DNA of 64,000 nucleotides, from contig NC_079137.1 of the NCBI RefSeq assembly GCF_945859705.1, positions 74,298,277 to 74,362,276 of the forward strand, written 5' to 3'. The position numbers were made by a program, and so were the translations under genes. Every line of letters starts with the position of its first letter. Within the stretch, counting starts at the first letter, position 1. Below are positions 12,201 through 26,748 of this stretch, in pieces. This DNA is from Episyrphus balteatus. Its lineage: Eukaryota > Arthropoda > Insecta > Diptera > Syrphidae. The notes below the pieces were generated by a model. That model was not told the origin of the DNA and did no database searches. It saw only the letters and a program-made list of their open reading frames with translations.

Positions 12201-14500
12201 CTGGAAAATCCTATTACAAAAAAAGCTATTTTAATAAAATATTGCAGGTAGGTAAATATTTTCAGAAAAAAATCAAAAAAAAAAAAAATTTCTATGGTCC
12301 AACAAGAGTCAATTTAGTCAACAAACAAACTTTTTCCCTGAAAAAAAAAGAAGGATACCAAAGTCCAACAAAAAAATCCACTTTTACACTCAATTCAAAT
12401 AAATAGTCCCCACATACTGCACATGAAGGAAAAAATTCAAATAGAACCATTTGTCGGGTTTAACTTTCCTATAGTCAAAGTGTATTCACTAGCACATACT
12501 CTCTCTTGTCCTTGCAACAAATGACCCATCAACTAAAGAGTGTAGGTACATGGAATCCCTTTTTGAGTGTTGTTTTCTGTCGATTGTACTGGGTGTTGTA
12601 TAATGCCGTTGACCATTTGATGAGTCCAACAAACAATTCATATACAGGAATTGTATGTATAAAATAGAAGATAGAAAAAAATATACTCCGTGTGCCAAAG
12701 TGTCACACACACGCTTGTACAATTACCATTATGCTATTATTTTAAACTGTCAGAACGTGAAACACACACAAATACAAACAAAAAAAATAATATGAAAACT
12801 AAGTGACATTTTTTTTTGCAAAGGACATAAAGTGAAACATTCACTCGAAGGTGTAAGAATAGTTTGTCAAAAAACAAAACAAAAAAAATATGAAAAACAC
12901 ACAAGTAGATATCCTGATTGTTAAAATCTGTTATTCCCTCAAACTGTGATAATTTTATTATTTGGTTAAAATAAAAGTCAAATGTGTGTGCTTCAGAGAA
13001 AAGTTTTTTTTTTGTTGGTAGAATGAAGTTAGTTAAAGTTGTCATTGGTAGTTAGTTAGTTTAAAAAATAAATTTTGTTTCAAAAGAATTAAAAAAAGAA
13101 AAAAAAAAAGTTACGTATACGCCACAGTGAACATAGAAATGAAGAAAATTAAACTAAGAAGGAAAGAGTTCGTATGTATTTTTAACCATCTCTTTGCCCT
13201 TTAAAATATGCATTTGAACAAGTGAATACGATGTATGTCATCTAAAATTTTATTTAATTAACTAAGCGTGACAGGGAGAAATTCTTTTTCCTTAGTTCGC
13301 ATAGAAGCATTTTTGTTCTTATTTTTTTTTTTTTTTAATTATGTTTTTGTGCTTCACGAATAATTTTATGAGAATTGAATAAAAAGAAAAAGTGAAGCAA
13401 AATTAAGAACAGTTCAGCTAGTTTTAAGCGGTTTGCAAGCAAAAAAAAAAATGTTGGTGGATTTCATTCCAAAATAAAAAATTTTTGTTTTCTGTGACCA
13501 AAAGGTTTTGCATTCCAACAACCGGAATTGTATGATCTGCTGTCATGGTATTGAGGAACTTGCTGAGAATTTTTGTCAGCTTCGAATAATTGAAGAACCT
13601 GAGAAAAAATTTTATCCCCCCGAACCACCGCGGCATAGATATTTTTAGACTTCGGATTTAAATTTGAAATATTAAAATCTATTAGAAAAGTATATTTTGG
13701 TTTACCGAAAAAATTAATTCACAGTTTTATTGAACATTGAAATTTTTAATTATAGGTATCATGTTTTCTCATGTTTCCTTAAAAACATAGTTGACAACCA
13801 TATAACCCCAAAATATTCAATTTTTTATTTAACATAGAAGAATAGAATAGAAGAGATCTATTTATTTATTTATTCAACTACATACTAAGTGAATCTAAGT
13901 TGTTCAAAATAGTAACAATAATTATTTTACAAAATTTACGAAATTATAATTAACAATTCAATAGTTTTGTCTTAACCCTCTGTCATCGTTCGGGTGCGAA
14001 TTTGGCAGGACAAAAATAAAAAATGGTCACAAAAAAGTGTCTTATGTGGGTGAAAATATATTTTTTTGGAATTGTGAATACAATATTCGAATTCCTCGGA
14101 AGATTCTACATCAATTTCATATATGATTCTCTATAAAATAGTGAGACCGAAAAAAGTTCAACCAACATGAAAAAGTATAAACCAAATTCGCAAAAAAGAG
14201 GTGTGCCTACAGAGGGTTAAAAATAGTATAAAGTGTGTTTTACTAATTTGGAATTTTATGGCCTTTATTTTCAGAGTTTTTGATTTTTTTTATGGAATAT
14301 GAATCCTAAATCTTTGATTCAACACCTTTTTAAAATGAATTTAGCCAAATTTTTAACTTATATACTATTTTTAAAAAGAAAATTCTATTTATTCTTATTC
14401 TGGCCGCCATTTTGGAGCCGCCATTTTGAATTTAAAAAAATGGCAGCTTTTTCGTATTCTCCATACAAATATCTTTCAGTGTACCAAGTTTGATGAATTT
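9266..14500. other. Non-coding, poly-A/T-rich DNA
   Basis: No coding region that I can support. Many A/T homopolymers of 10-20 bases are present. ORFs near 9776, 10295, 10630 and 12737 are low-complexity Lys- or Phe-rich translations. A short CCGCCGCCGCC run at about 10647 is the only GC-rich feature. The phrase GTTACGTATACGCCACAGTGA near 13110 has a close relative at about 59961, which hints at another dispersed repeat. Confidence 0.5.
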
Positions 14501-14514
14501 TGACGCCGAAAAAC

Positions 14515-14755
14515 ACCAATCGCACTATGAGTGCCGCCGCCGGGAAACCTCCGCAATGCTTTTGGGAGCAGAACCATTTGCCGAACCGCAGCCGCACCGC
14601 AGCCTTGACTACATTCTCGTGCTTATAAAAAGGTTTTATTTGTCTTAGAAGTTAATTGACATTAACAACAAACTGCCAGTGGGTACAAACATAATGGTTA
14701 AAACATTGGATTGCTGCGGTGCGGCGGTAGTGCGGCTGTGGAGCGGCGCGGCAGA
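14515..14755. repeat. GC-rich inverted-repeat unit (GCACCGCAGCC type)
   Basis: GCCGCACCGCAGCC at about 14590 and GCTGCGGTGCGGCGG at about 14713 are inverted relative to each other. They stand out sharply in AT-rich DNA. The flanking word CTTGACTACA is also found at the right edge of the GC-rich element near 43430, so the two are probably related mobile elements. Confidence 0.45.
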
Positions 14756-16922
14756 AAAATATCATATTTTATCATCAAAATCTTTTAAATATGCTTTCAA
14801 ATCATCTTGCATTCATTTTTTAGTTCACAATCCAATTTCGGCAGATAAACATTAAGTTTAACCTAAATATAGATTATACACCGTAAGCGACTACTATTCC
14901 ATTTAGACAGAAACCAGAGAAAATCCATTATAAATCATATTTATTGCGACATTTTAATGAGGCCAAACCTCGTTTATAGTTTGCAAGCAAGATTTCAAAC
15001 TATTTATGGACTACTTCTATTGCAACCAACTTTATCGTTGTCCTCCTTTTTTTGATCGTCCAATCATCCTTTTTTTCTCTATGGTGCACAAAAAAAAAAA
15101 TATAAATAAACAACTGCAATCGCTAAACCATCACTTTTCTTTATAGTTCTGAATAACTTCCTATATACCCAACGGTCACCATCAGGTATAGATACCAAGT
15201 TAATGCATTTAACCTAAGTGCATCCACGGGGGTATCCTTTAAGTTGATTGACCCGCTTTTCTATTATAATAGTGAGCTGGCTGGTTGATACACCTCCAAA
15301 CAAAAATAAAAAAAAATAAAGTCTCTAGACCTCATATTTTATAATGAGGAAAAGTAAAACCATCCACAAAAACAAGACAAAACACAAGTTTAGCTTTTGT
15401 TTTCTTTGCTATACGAATTCGGAAACACAGGGACTAATAGTTACAAATCCAAAGAGCTTTTTTGTTTCCCAGATATCCTTTATGTTTCTATCTTTCATTT
15501 TTACCCTAACTCTTCTCAGCTCTAAAAGGACTAGTTTTTGTTTTATTATTTCTATTGAAAATGAAATTTTCTGTGAAAACGACCGACAACGAGACTATGA
15601 CGATGGTATGGAACAATTCACAGATGTTTTTTTGTTCTTTATGGAATATGTATGAGGGAAATAATTTGCATAATGCAATAGGATGATTCTACTGCTGCTT
15701 CTGATGGTTGTATGAGTAGTATTCAAGGGGGTTTCCTAGAGAGATATGAACTCTTTGTGTTTTTGTAGAAAAATATATATACAAAAAAAGGCGTTTTCAA
15801 CGTCAGTCGTCGGTGTTTTTCTTCTTCTTGTTCTTTGTCTTCTTTTATTATTTAGTTTAGTTTCCCACTATTGTATTTTGCTTCTATTTTTTGCAGGTGT
15901 TGAAGTGCATGATATGAAATAATTTTTTTTTTTTTTTTTTTTTTGATTTTCTTGATGTTGAAAATTTTAATTTTTTTTTTTTGCTGATTAGATATTCACA
16001 AGGCGGATTGAGCAGGTGAATAATGTTGAAAGGTGTTGAGAATTTTTCGAAAAAAAAAAAAAAATTTATGAAAAATTAATAAATTTAAATGATAGAATTA
16101 CTGGATATAAACGGAAGAGTTCAGGAGTGTTACGCCTTGAGATTTTACTATCGTTGTTTTTACTTGAGATAGAGAAAATTTATGCAATGAAGATGAAGAT
16201 ATACAATTTCATTCCCTTTATACAAAACGAAATCAAAAAATGAATAGCAAAGAAATTCAAAAATAGAAAATAACGTTTCGGTAATATGGACCACCTTGTT
16301 GTGAGGAACAGTATAAAGAGATATTTGAACGGGTTGTAGCAACCCTTGGAGTAATGAATAGAGCAATACCCTACTAACAATTTTGCTTCTATAATGCTTA
16401 ACAGAAGCAACAATTGCAGCTTTATAGAACCAAAAATGTTTGTCGGATAGACTATGACACCGAAGACCTAGGTTCGTATACCAGTCTCCACCACCTAAAA
16501 ATATTTTTTTTTTTTTCAGAGGTACTGGCTCTTTAGAGAAATAAAAAAATCCTTCAAGAGTATCATTGTGATACAAAAAAGTGCAACTTTGCTTATAATC
16601 ATTCTGACTCGGCAGTAATAAGAATATTAACGCTATTAAAAATAAAAAAAATTATACTTTTCGTTTAATCTAATAGGTAAGTTATAGGTACCTAAGAAAA
16701 AAAAACAAGAACTTACAAAATAATACCTATAAAATTTGTTTTAAAATTACAAAAACCTTTTTTAAATAGTTTTGAACTTCAAACCAATGTTGTCATTTAA
16801 TCTTGTATAGCAAAACAAAATAAGAAAAAAAATTTTACTTTCATTTAAATTTTGGTTCCAAGAAATTATCCAAAAATTTTTAACTATGAAGTTTGAAATA
16901 AATAGCTTCCATTATTATTATA
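14756..16922. other. Non-coding DNA
   Basis: No gene recognised. Near 16485 the sequence GGTTCGTATACC resembles a tRNA B box, and CTCCACCACC follows it, but no complete cloverleaf or matching A box can be assembled. The ORFs at 15344-15655 and 16160-16576 show no domain pattern. Confidence 0.45.
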
Positions 16923-18414
16923 GTGGAGTAAAGCTCAAAAATTGGCAATATTAAAGAACCCGGCCGAACAGCTTAGATTTTGATGATCTTTTTTTTCAAA
17001 CGTCGGTAATTGAAAATACTTTAAAGTCTATAGATTAAAAATTGTCGGTGTTGCCGTTTTGATTTTTTAAATTTTATTGAAGATTTTTGTGAACAAAAAA
17101 ATTTTTTTTTCAAAATTTTTTCTTAAATTTCATAAATTAATTGATGCCAAAAGATTGTCTAATAAATTCAAGGAAAAAAAATATATGGGAGTGAGGGACA
17201 ACCTTTCATCGTTCAAGCGATAGATGCAATTTTCTTATTAATTGACTTCAAACACGAAAAAAAATATTTGAACACAACGGCAACACCTACAATATTCAAA
17301 TGTACATTTTTAAAAAGCCAGAAGCTTAGTCATATTTGTAAAATTAAAATTAAGTTAGTTGAATTAAGGACTTTTGAAAGAATGGTAACTCAATTCAGAT
17401 TCTTGAAAAAAAAAATTATTGAAAAAATCTTAACATGTGGTTTTTAAAACTTTTTCGTAATATAAAATGCATTTTTTTTTTCAATTTTTTTTGGCCACAT
17501 TTATTATGATTTGAAATTATAAAAGGAAATGTCAATATGTATTACGGTTTATGAAAAAAATTAAAAAGTTTTTCATTTTCGAAGAACTTTTTTGAATAGA
17601 AGTTTTGAAAAAAAAATTTAACTTACTTTTTTTTTAAAGTTCAACTTTTAAATATAAAATTATTTTTTGTTAATTTAATAACCATTACTGTTGAAAGCTA
17701 AATAGCAAAAATTTAAAGTTCTTATTTACCAAAGTCAAAGTCAATGCAAAAATTCAGTTTTTATCAAAAAAACCCATTGAAATTGAAGTAATTTAAAATT
17801 TTTTTTTAAACTGTAATATATATTACCTTTTCCTCTTCGGAATTCAACTGATAATATTTATGGCCAAAAATTTTTTTAAAATAAATTCATATTTTATTAG
17901 AAAAAGTTTGGAAAAAAGTCTTTTAAAATTTTTTTTTTAACATTTTTTTTTAAATTCTGAGTTTTAGGACCATTTTTTCAAAAACTCTTCATTAAATTTA
18001 GTGGATTTAAATTTAAGAGATAAGAATGAGCTTCTGGCTTTTTAAAAATGTATTTTAAAATATTGTAGGTGTTGCCGTTGTTTTCAAAATATTTTTTTTG
18101 TGTTTGAAGTCAGATTGTGAGAAAATTGCATTTATCGCTTAAACGACGGAAGATTGTCCCTTACTCCTTTATACTTTTTTCCTTAAATTACCTAGAGAAT
18201 GTTTTGCTATCATTTGTTTTATGAAATTTAAGCAAAAAAAATTGTTTTGTTCAAAAAAAATTTAATTTTAATTTTAAAAAACAATACGGCAACATCGGCA
18301 ATTTTTAATCTATAGACTTTAAAGTATTTTTAATTACCTACGTTTGAAAAAAAAAATCGTCAAAATCAGAGCTGTTCGGCCGTGTTCCCTAATAATTTGC
18401 TTTAGTTACTCTAC
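16923..18414. mobile_element. Foldback element, about 1.49 kb, TA-flanked
   Basis: The ends are GTGGAGTAA on the left and TTACTCTAC on the right, flanked by TA at 16921-16922 and 18415-18416. The outer arms, about 400 bp each, are imperfect reverse complements. Shared words include GGCCGAACAGC, TTTGAAAAAAAA and AATTTTTAATCTATAGACTT. The centre (about 17340-18020) is AT-rich with no coding capacity. A TA target site and lack of a transposase suggest a non-autonomous Tc1/mariner-like or similar element. Confidence 0.8.
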
Positions 18415-18416
18415 TA

Positions 18417-20100
<1,684 letters not shown>

Positions 20101-20345
20101 AAGTCGTGCACTGTATTTGGTTTTGGCTTATGAAATTTAAGATATAAGACTCTCAAACTTGTGTTTTAACTATTTTGAAGTTTTGAGAATTCATCTACAC
20201 CATTCTACCGATTTTAATATTTTTTAAAATTTTAGTTTAATAAAAATTGTTTTTTCTTTATTATCAATGTTTTAATTTTCTTTCGGATATGGGCTAATGA
20301 TTCCAGGAAATAAAATAATTAAGGCTGAAGAAAAGACAATATTAT

Positions 20346-20399
20346 AATAGTGGGCCGAGCAGCTCCGATTTTGATGATCTTTTTTTCAAACGTCAGTAA
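20346..20399. repeat. Fragment of the 16923-18414 family end
   Basis: TAGTGGGCCGAGCAGCTCCG, then ATTTTGATGATC and TTTTTTTCAAACGTCAGTAA, matches the left terminus of the 16923 element with an internal deletion. It directly abuts the foldback element beginning at 20402. The two families are therefore either nested or composite here. Confidence 0.65.
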
Positions 20400-20401
20400 T
20401 A

Positions 20402-22335
20402 GACCAGTGCCAATAATTTTTGAAAATAAAAAAATTATTAGCAGCATATGGGTCGTGGGAAAATTTAGGATAAATGGTATATGAAAGGGGAAAAATAAAT
20501 TGCCCACAAAAAAATTGGGGGAAAGGGGGTGGGTGGGCGAAAAAGTGGGGTGGGTGTCAAAAATCATGGTTTTTTACGATTTCTGTCAAAACTAGACGTC
20601 CTATCGAAAAAAGTCAAAGACAAAAGTTGTAGGTAGTATAAATGTCTACAACTTTTACTCAAACAATTTTTTTCTATAACCTCAAAAATATTGGAAAAAA
20701 TGCAAAAATACGATTTTTTGGTTTTTTATTTTTTTCTTATACAAAAATGGTTAGATTTTAACAAAACTTGGTTAAAAACTACTTTGTTATGTTTTCTATC
20801 TATTAAAAATGTTTTTGGAGCAAAAAGTGAGTTTTTGGATTTTTGACGAATTTAATTTGAAAAAATAGCCTATTTTTCAATCAAAAAAGTTACCGAAAAA
20901 ATTTTTGATTTTTGAAAATTTTGGAATGCAATTATTTAGCTTAAAATCGTTTTTTAAAGATTGTGTGGAAAAACTATACTTTTGTTTTAGAAAATATTGA
21001 GAAAAATTGAAAAAGACAAAAAAAAACGATTTTTAAGATTGATTTTTCCGTAAATGACAGTAATATTGGCGAGAAATAATTTTCCATAGAAACCAAATTA
21101 TACTTTTCTAATGGTCATTGACCTTTTAAATTTGAATCAAGCACTAGAATAGCTCTTACGTGCAAAGTTTTTGATATATTGAATTTTGAACGTCCAAAAC
21201 ACTATTTTTCTGATTTTTGGCATGGTAATATTTCAAAAACGTGATGTGATAGAGTTTTTCTAACTTTGGATTCGAGCTCAGCGCACAAAAAAACGTTAGA
21301 AAAATATACTTTGATTTCTATAAAAAAGCGTTTTGACTAGTGAATTCGAACAGGGAAGAAAAAATCGAATGCCTTGTTCGAATTCACTAGTCAAAAAGTT
21401 TTTTTTTATAGAAATCAAAGTATATTTTTCTAATGGTTTTTTGTGCGCTGAGCTCGAATCCAAATTCAGAAAAATTCTATCACATCACGTTTTTGAAATA
21501 TTACCATGCAAAACATCACAAAAATAGTGTTTTGGACGTTCAAAATTCAATATCTCAAAAACTTTTCACGTTAGAGCTATTCTAATGCTAGATTCAAATT
21601 AAGAAGGTCAAAGGCCATTAGAAAAAAATAATTTAGTTTCTATGGAAAATTATTTCTCGCCAATATACTGTCATTTACGGAAAAATCGATCTTAAAAATC
21701 GTTTTTTTGTTTTTTTTCAATTTTTTTCAATATTTTCTAAAACAAAAGTATAGTTTTTCCAGATAATCTTAAACAAAAGGTTTTAATCTAAATAATTTCA
21801 TTCCAAACTTTTCAAAAATCAAAAATTTTTTCGGTAACTTTTTTGATTGAAAAATAGGCTATTTTTTCAAATTAAATTCGTCAAAAATCCAAAAATTCAC
21901 TTTTTGCTTAAAAAACATTTTTAATAGATAGAAAACATAACAAAGTAGTTTTTAACCAAGTTTTGTTAAAATCCAACCATTTTTGTAAAAGATAAAAATA
22001 AAAAATCAAAAAATCGTATTTTTGCATTTTTTCCAATATTTTTGAGGTTATAGAAAAAAATTGTTTAAGTAAAAGTTGTAGACATTTATACTACCTACAA
22101 CTTTTGCCTTTGACTTTTTTCGATAGGACGTCTAGTTTTGACAGAAATCGTAAAAAACCATGATTTTTGACACCCACCCCACTTTTTCGCCCACCCACCC
22201 CCTTTCCCCCAATTTTTTTGTGGGCAATTTATTTTTCCCCTTTCATATACCATTTATCCTAAATTTTCCCACCACCATTATGCTGCTAATAATTTGTTCA
22301 ACTTTTGCCCTCTGAAAACCGGATTGGCACTGGTC
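20402..22335. mobile_element. Long, nearly symmetrical foldback element, 1.93 kb, perfect TA duplication
   Basis: The ends are GACCAGTGCCAAT and ATTGGCACTGGTC, flanked by TA at 20400-20401 and 22336-22337. The arms, about 950 bp each, are near-perfect reverse complements with only about 20 bp of loop around 21354-21373. Landmarks appear once in each arm: CCCACCCACC, CTATCGAAAAAAGTCAA, TAGACGTCCTA and CACTAGTCAAAA. There is no transposase. A decayed relative lies at 1305-2116. The near-absence of a spacer makes this an almost perfect long palindrome, which is difficult to clone or assemble. Confidence 0.9.
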
Positions 22336-22337
22336 TA

Positions 22338-24766
22338 TAATTCTTCTTCTTAAAAAAAAAAAAAATTAAAAAAGAAAACAACTTCGCAACAGCTTTAACA
22401 TTTAACTCATTAAGGTAAAAGTATAGCTAATGACTGTTGTTTGATTAAGAAGGTATTAAGAAGAGTATACGTAACACTGATGACTTTACGTCCAGTCAAA
22501 ATCAAAAGTAGCCATTCATGGTAGAAGAGAATTTTTGTTCCTTAAATTTCAATGATTTAACAAACAATAATTTAAAAATATGAAATTTAATACTATTCAT
22601 CAAATAAGTGATTCAAAAGGTCAAAAACATCTCGAAAATAAAAAAAAAGCTCATACTTAAGACTTATTATCAAATACAAATATAAAAACTCACTTCCTAA
22701 TTTCATCCAATGTCATGACGTTGCACAATAAAATTTAATACTCCTTAAAAACTCACTATTCATTCAAAAAAATATAATATATAAAGACATTACTCAAAAT
22801 TGTATTTTATCCACAAAATTTGCTTCAATTTTATGTCAACATTTTTTTTTTTTTTTTTTTTTTCATTTTTATGATGACAATTTATTATTTACAAAGTACT
22901 TGCATTTATCCACCATCATCATAATTCACCGAAAAAAAAAAAACAAAAAACAAATTACAACAAAAACAGAATAAAAATATCTTGAAAGTACCAAAAATAG
23001 AAAAATCATTCTTCAAAAAATATAAATCCCCTCTGTTTAAGTCTCAAACTACAAGTAGGAGGTATTCGTCGTCATATACCTCGCTGCTATACACCGTGTG
23101 TCCTTGTCATGAAAAATATCATAATTCTTTTTTCGAAGAAGTAGAATTTCTCTCTCTCTAAATCATTTGTAACAATAATCGTCATAAAGCTCAATATTGC
23201 TTTCATTTTCTTCACTTCCTGTTGTTCTCCTGTGCATCATCAAACTGACTTGCCTTATGAATTTTCAATTTATTTCCTCTTTTCTGTTCTGATTCTATGG
23301 GAAGAAAACAACATCAGGTGCGGTGTGCGCGATGAGGTCCTTTCGAAAATTTCAATCACGCAGAGGCAAATAAAAATATAAAATATATAAAAATCTTTTG
23401 AAGGTGAAACAGTGAACAGTGGTATCTTGATTTATTTGAACAGGATTGAAAATTTGAAAATTTACATTCGATGTTTTTAGGGATTTATGTTTTTCACGTG
23501 ATTTTATCATTACGTTACGTTACGTAACGTTACATTACGTTACGTTAAGTAACGTAACGTAACCTGATTTTGATAAAATCAAACAATTATGGAGTATTTA
23601 TATTTAATTTATTTTTACCCCTTGAAAATAATAAAAAATAAGTTCATTTAATCTGGCCTCCACTGTTTTCAGAAATTCCAAAAATCCTACCAAACAAAAC
23701 ACAATTAACAATAAAAACGGCATCCAAAAGGAAGTGTTTTATTGGATTTAAGGATGAATTTTATTACAGGTCATAATTTGTGTTCCTTGAATATAAACAA
23801 CAAGCTCAAATTGGTCTAGATTTTTCGTCCTTTCAACGTGTCGATGCTAAAGAATACGACAAACTACGCTACGTAACGACGCCGATGACGTTCGACAGTA
23901 ACTTTTATATACACAACAACGTTAAATGAGAAACATCCCAAAATCTAATAAATCAACCGAAAATTTTAGTATGTTCAATTGTAACTTGTATCCTTGTCAA
24001 CAGGAGGTGCCCAATGGCACAGAGTTCTTTTATAACAAATCTGTGTTGTAACAACTATGTAGTCTGTATGTTGTGAATTCCAATTAAACAACAATGTCAG
24101 GGACAAAATGGAAAAAGAACCAAACCATATAGCACTGGAATCAATAAATTACCTGATGTAACAAGATTCGTTGGCATATTTTCGTTGTCGCGCTACGTAT
24201 GGCTCTGTTTAATTATGTAGACAAAATTTAGTGAAAAGTATGAAAGGTATAAAGTTTTGGAGAGCGCTGTTTACGTGTGCGCCTTTCATTGTTGCACTTG
24301 AGTAACCTAAATTTATGGATGTTTTGTGGGGTTTTGAGGAAACCTATATAGTACCTACATATTGGTCCATAAATAAGGGTTTTTTTTTAGTGGGAAAGAT
24401 AAAGACAAACTTTATAGCTCTTGCACATTTACCGGTGATGAATTTTACTCACGATCGTGTGGTGGTGCATTTTTAGGTTGTTGCACAGATAAAAAAAAAG
24501 TTTTAGTTCGGTTATAAATTGAGAAAATACTGAAGAGTCTTAACATTTTAAGGAGAGTTTAATTTGTTTAAGGAACATGAATATAGCTTATGGTGAAGTG
24601 TTTATGGAAGAATCATTAATTTTCTAGAAGTTTTGGGATTTATTAAAAGTACTCTCCAACGAACAAAAAGGTTTGTGCGATTCACGAGTCTTCGAAAACC
24701 GAACCTTCAACGCCTATATTCCTTAAGATCGTGCTAAGTGCTCAGAGTTCAAGATGCATGACAACC
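22338..24766. other. Non-coding DNA
   Basis: No gene recognised. The stretch contains poly-T tracts and the TTACG pentamer palindrome at 23500-23580. Nothing else is identifiable. Confidence 0.5.
23500..23580. repeat. Palindromic TTACG/CGTAA pentamer cluster
   Basis: About ten TTACG or CGTAA pentamers lie head to head. They are flanked by GATTTTATCATTACG on the left and CCTGATTTTGATAAAATC on the right, which themselves pair, giving a short hairpin. The unit resembles but is not the insect telomere repeat TTAGG. Confidence 0.8.
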
Positions 24767-25039
24767 TCAAGCAACAAGCCTCTCCAGCCAGCTTGGTAGG
24801 CCTCTAGCTAGCTGTTTCCAGTTCGCCAACTGAGCGCGCCTTCGTCTTCCACGTTGCACATCGATGTTGGATACGAAAACTCGACGGACTGGTGCGTCAC
24901 TCTTCATACGCTCCAAATGACCCAGCCATCTTCTCGTGATGGTTGTATCTCTTCCTCCACTCTTTGCCGATGCACTTGACCGAACATTACCCAATAACTC
25001 ACTGTTGAGTAGCTGCGTAAATTTAAACATGTTTAACAT
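24767..25039 (-). pseudogene. Relic of non-LTR retrotransposon ORF2 C-terminus
   Basis: The minus-strand translation contains RRWLGHLERMKSDAPVRRVF followed by RGRRRRAQLANWKQLA. The W-GH-ERM...P-RRVF...RGRRRR...W pattern is typical of the extreme C-terminus of RTE/CR1-type reverse transcriptase polyproteins. Only about 90 codons survive; the polymerase and endonuclease domains are absent, so it is a dead 5'-truncated fragment. A separate endonuclease relic lies near 40 kb on the same strand, but the two are not adjacent. Confidence 0.6.
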
Positions 25040-26655
25040 TGTTATAGCTTTTTGTCCCTGTCTGATACTAAAAATTTAAGTTGACTAATTTTGTCAGCAG
25101 CTAACTTCGAATTGGCGCTGGCAACCATCTTGTAACTGTAACATTTTGCTCTTCTCTAAACAGGTCTCTTTTCAAGAAGAAAGAGTTGTTTTATAAAGCT
25201 TTCTAACTATCGTCGAACTGAATTTACGTTCAATATCCTGGGAACGCTGATCAGTTACATAGAGACACAATTGCAACTGTCAACTGTCAACATCACTTCA
25301 ACAATAACAACTGACCAAACTTTAGTGGCAATAGCTAAATGTTTTTTGTAATAATAATGTGAAATGTCAACGAAACATATCTGTCAAATTTAACATATTG
25401 GTTAACAAACAGAATTTATTTAAAAGTAGGTAATAAAAATCCAAACAGATGTAATGTCTACAATGTCTACCTGTCAAATGGAAATTGACATTGCAAAAAA
25501 AAGCATTTACAAGTTTCAAAATGGCCGCTTAAACGCGTCAAAAGGAGTATAACTTCAAAAAGCAATAAAACTTCACAAAAGCCATCATGACTTTGGTAAA
25601 GATAATCCCAGTCATTGTATCTAATTTTATTTCGAAGAGAAATCAAATAAATAAATACATTTAACAAATTTCCCTAAATTTCTATGATTTTTGTTCCACA
25701 TACAGTATATCTGAGTGCCTACTCCAGAGAACCCTCTTTGTGGGACGCGCCTTATGTGTCACATTAACTGCGAAATGTCATTGACACGTTAATTTCTTAG
25801 TTGACTGTTGAATAACATTAGACGGTGTTCACATTCGCCCAGATTCATTTTGACAGCTATGCGAGTCTGAAGATTTTAAATGAGTTTAAAATTCCCTGCC
25901 TCTTTTGGCTATCTTTTTCTCACCATCAAGTGGAAGTGAGAAAGCAATACAGAAATGTCAAAATGAACTGACACGGTTAGGCCAAAGTGAACACAGTCTT
26001 ATGCACATTCTACAAAGAAAAAATCTTTAAGAAATTCAATGTCATTTTGAAAGGGAACAAAATAATTTCGTCGGACAAGTTATTCACTTGAATCCTATTT
26101 CTTTTTTTTTTTCAAATGCAAAATAATAAAGCTGTTTTGTCAAACAAACTTCAAAAAATAAGAAAAATAAAGAAGTGAGAACTGTTTCCAAAAAAAAAAT
26201 TAAAGCTCAGCTAAGAATTTTTGTCTACTTAAAAAATCTATGATCCTTCAGAGATTTCTCTTTGTGGGACGCGCCTATTCTTACCAATAATACAGCTAAT
26301 GTCAATGACAAAGCTTCTCAAATCTCAAATAGATTCTCAAACTGTTAGGGTGGCTGCTTTGGATAATTTAAAAACAAAATTTGTTTGCTTTTGAAATTTT
26401 GTTTTATTCAATTAACTTAAGTAAATAAAATTAATTACTTCAGGCAAATATAATTATTAATGGAGTTTAAAGGTAAATGATCCACAATGGTTAAAATACA
26501 ATGTACACAGATTATTTTATTGTTTTAATTTTACATTTTTATTCTTAAACAAATAGAAAATGTATGATGATTTTTTTCTTGTATGTTTAAGATTTATAAT
26601 TATATTACGTTCTTAATGGCTAATCTTTGTCTTTATTACCTTCTGTATATTTTTT
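25040..26655. other. Non-coding, with repeated GGGACGCGCC ends
   Basis: The phrase TCTCTTTGTGGGACGCGCC (or a close variant) occurs at about 25734 and 26257, and as TCACTTTGTTGGACGCACC at about 27705. It is followed by TATGTGT-type words and clusters of GTCAAATGT-type words. These look like ends of a small dispersed element family around the first CBM14 gene. No coding sequence is visible. Confidence 0.45.
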
Positions 26656-26659
26656 TGAA

Positions 26660-26735
26660 TATAAATGGGAGATTTTTAAATAAGAATTTCATTCCGACCA
26701 AAAGTATTAACAGAAACGTACAGAATTCCCTGAAA
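26660..26735 (+). promoter_or_regulatory. TATA/initiator promoter and 5' UTR motif of CBM14 gene 1
   Basis: TATAAAT is at 26660-26666. A perfect initiator TCATTC is at 26689-26694, with +1 A at 26691, 31 bp downstream. The 5' UTR contains CAGAAACGTACAGAATTC at about 26711, a motif shared with three of the paralogues, before the ATG at 26749. Confidence 0.65.
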
Positions 26736-26748
26736 AATATCATAAAAA

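Noticed and set aside
16440..16500. tRNA-like B box GGTTCGTATACC followed by CTCCACCACC
   Set aside because: No matching A box at the right distance and no acceptor stem; too weak for a tRNA gene, at most a SINE remnant.
23500..23580. Interstitial telomere repeat
   Set aside because: The pentamer is TTACG, not TTAGG, and units run head to head.
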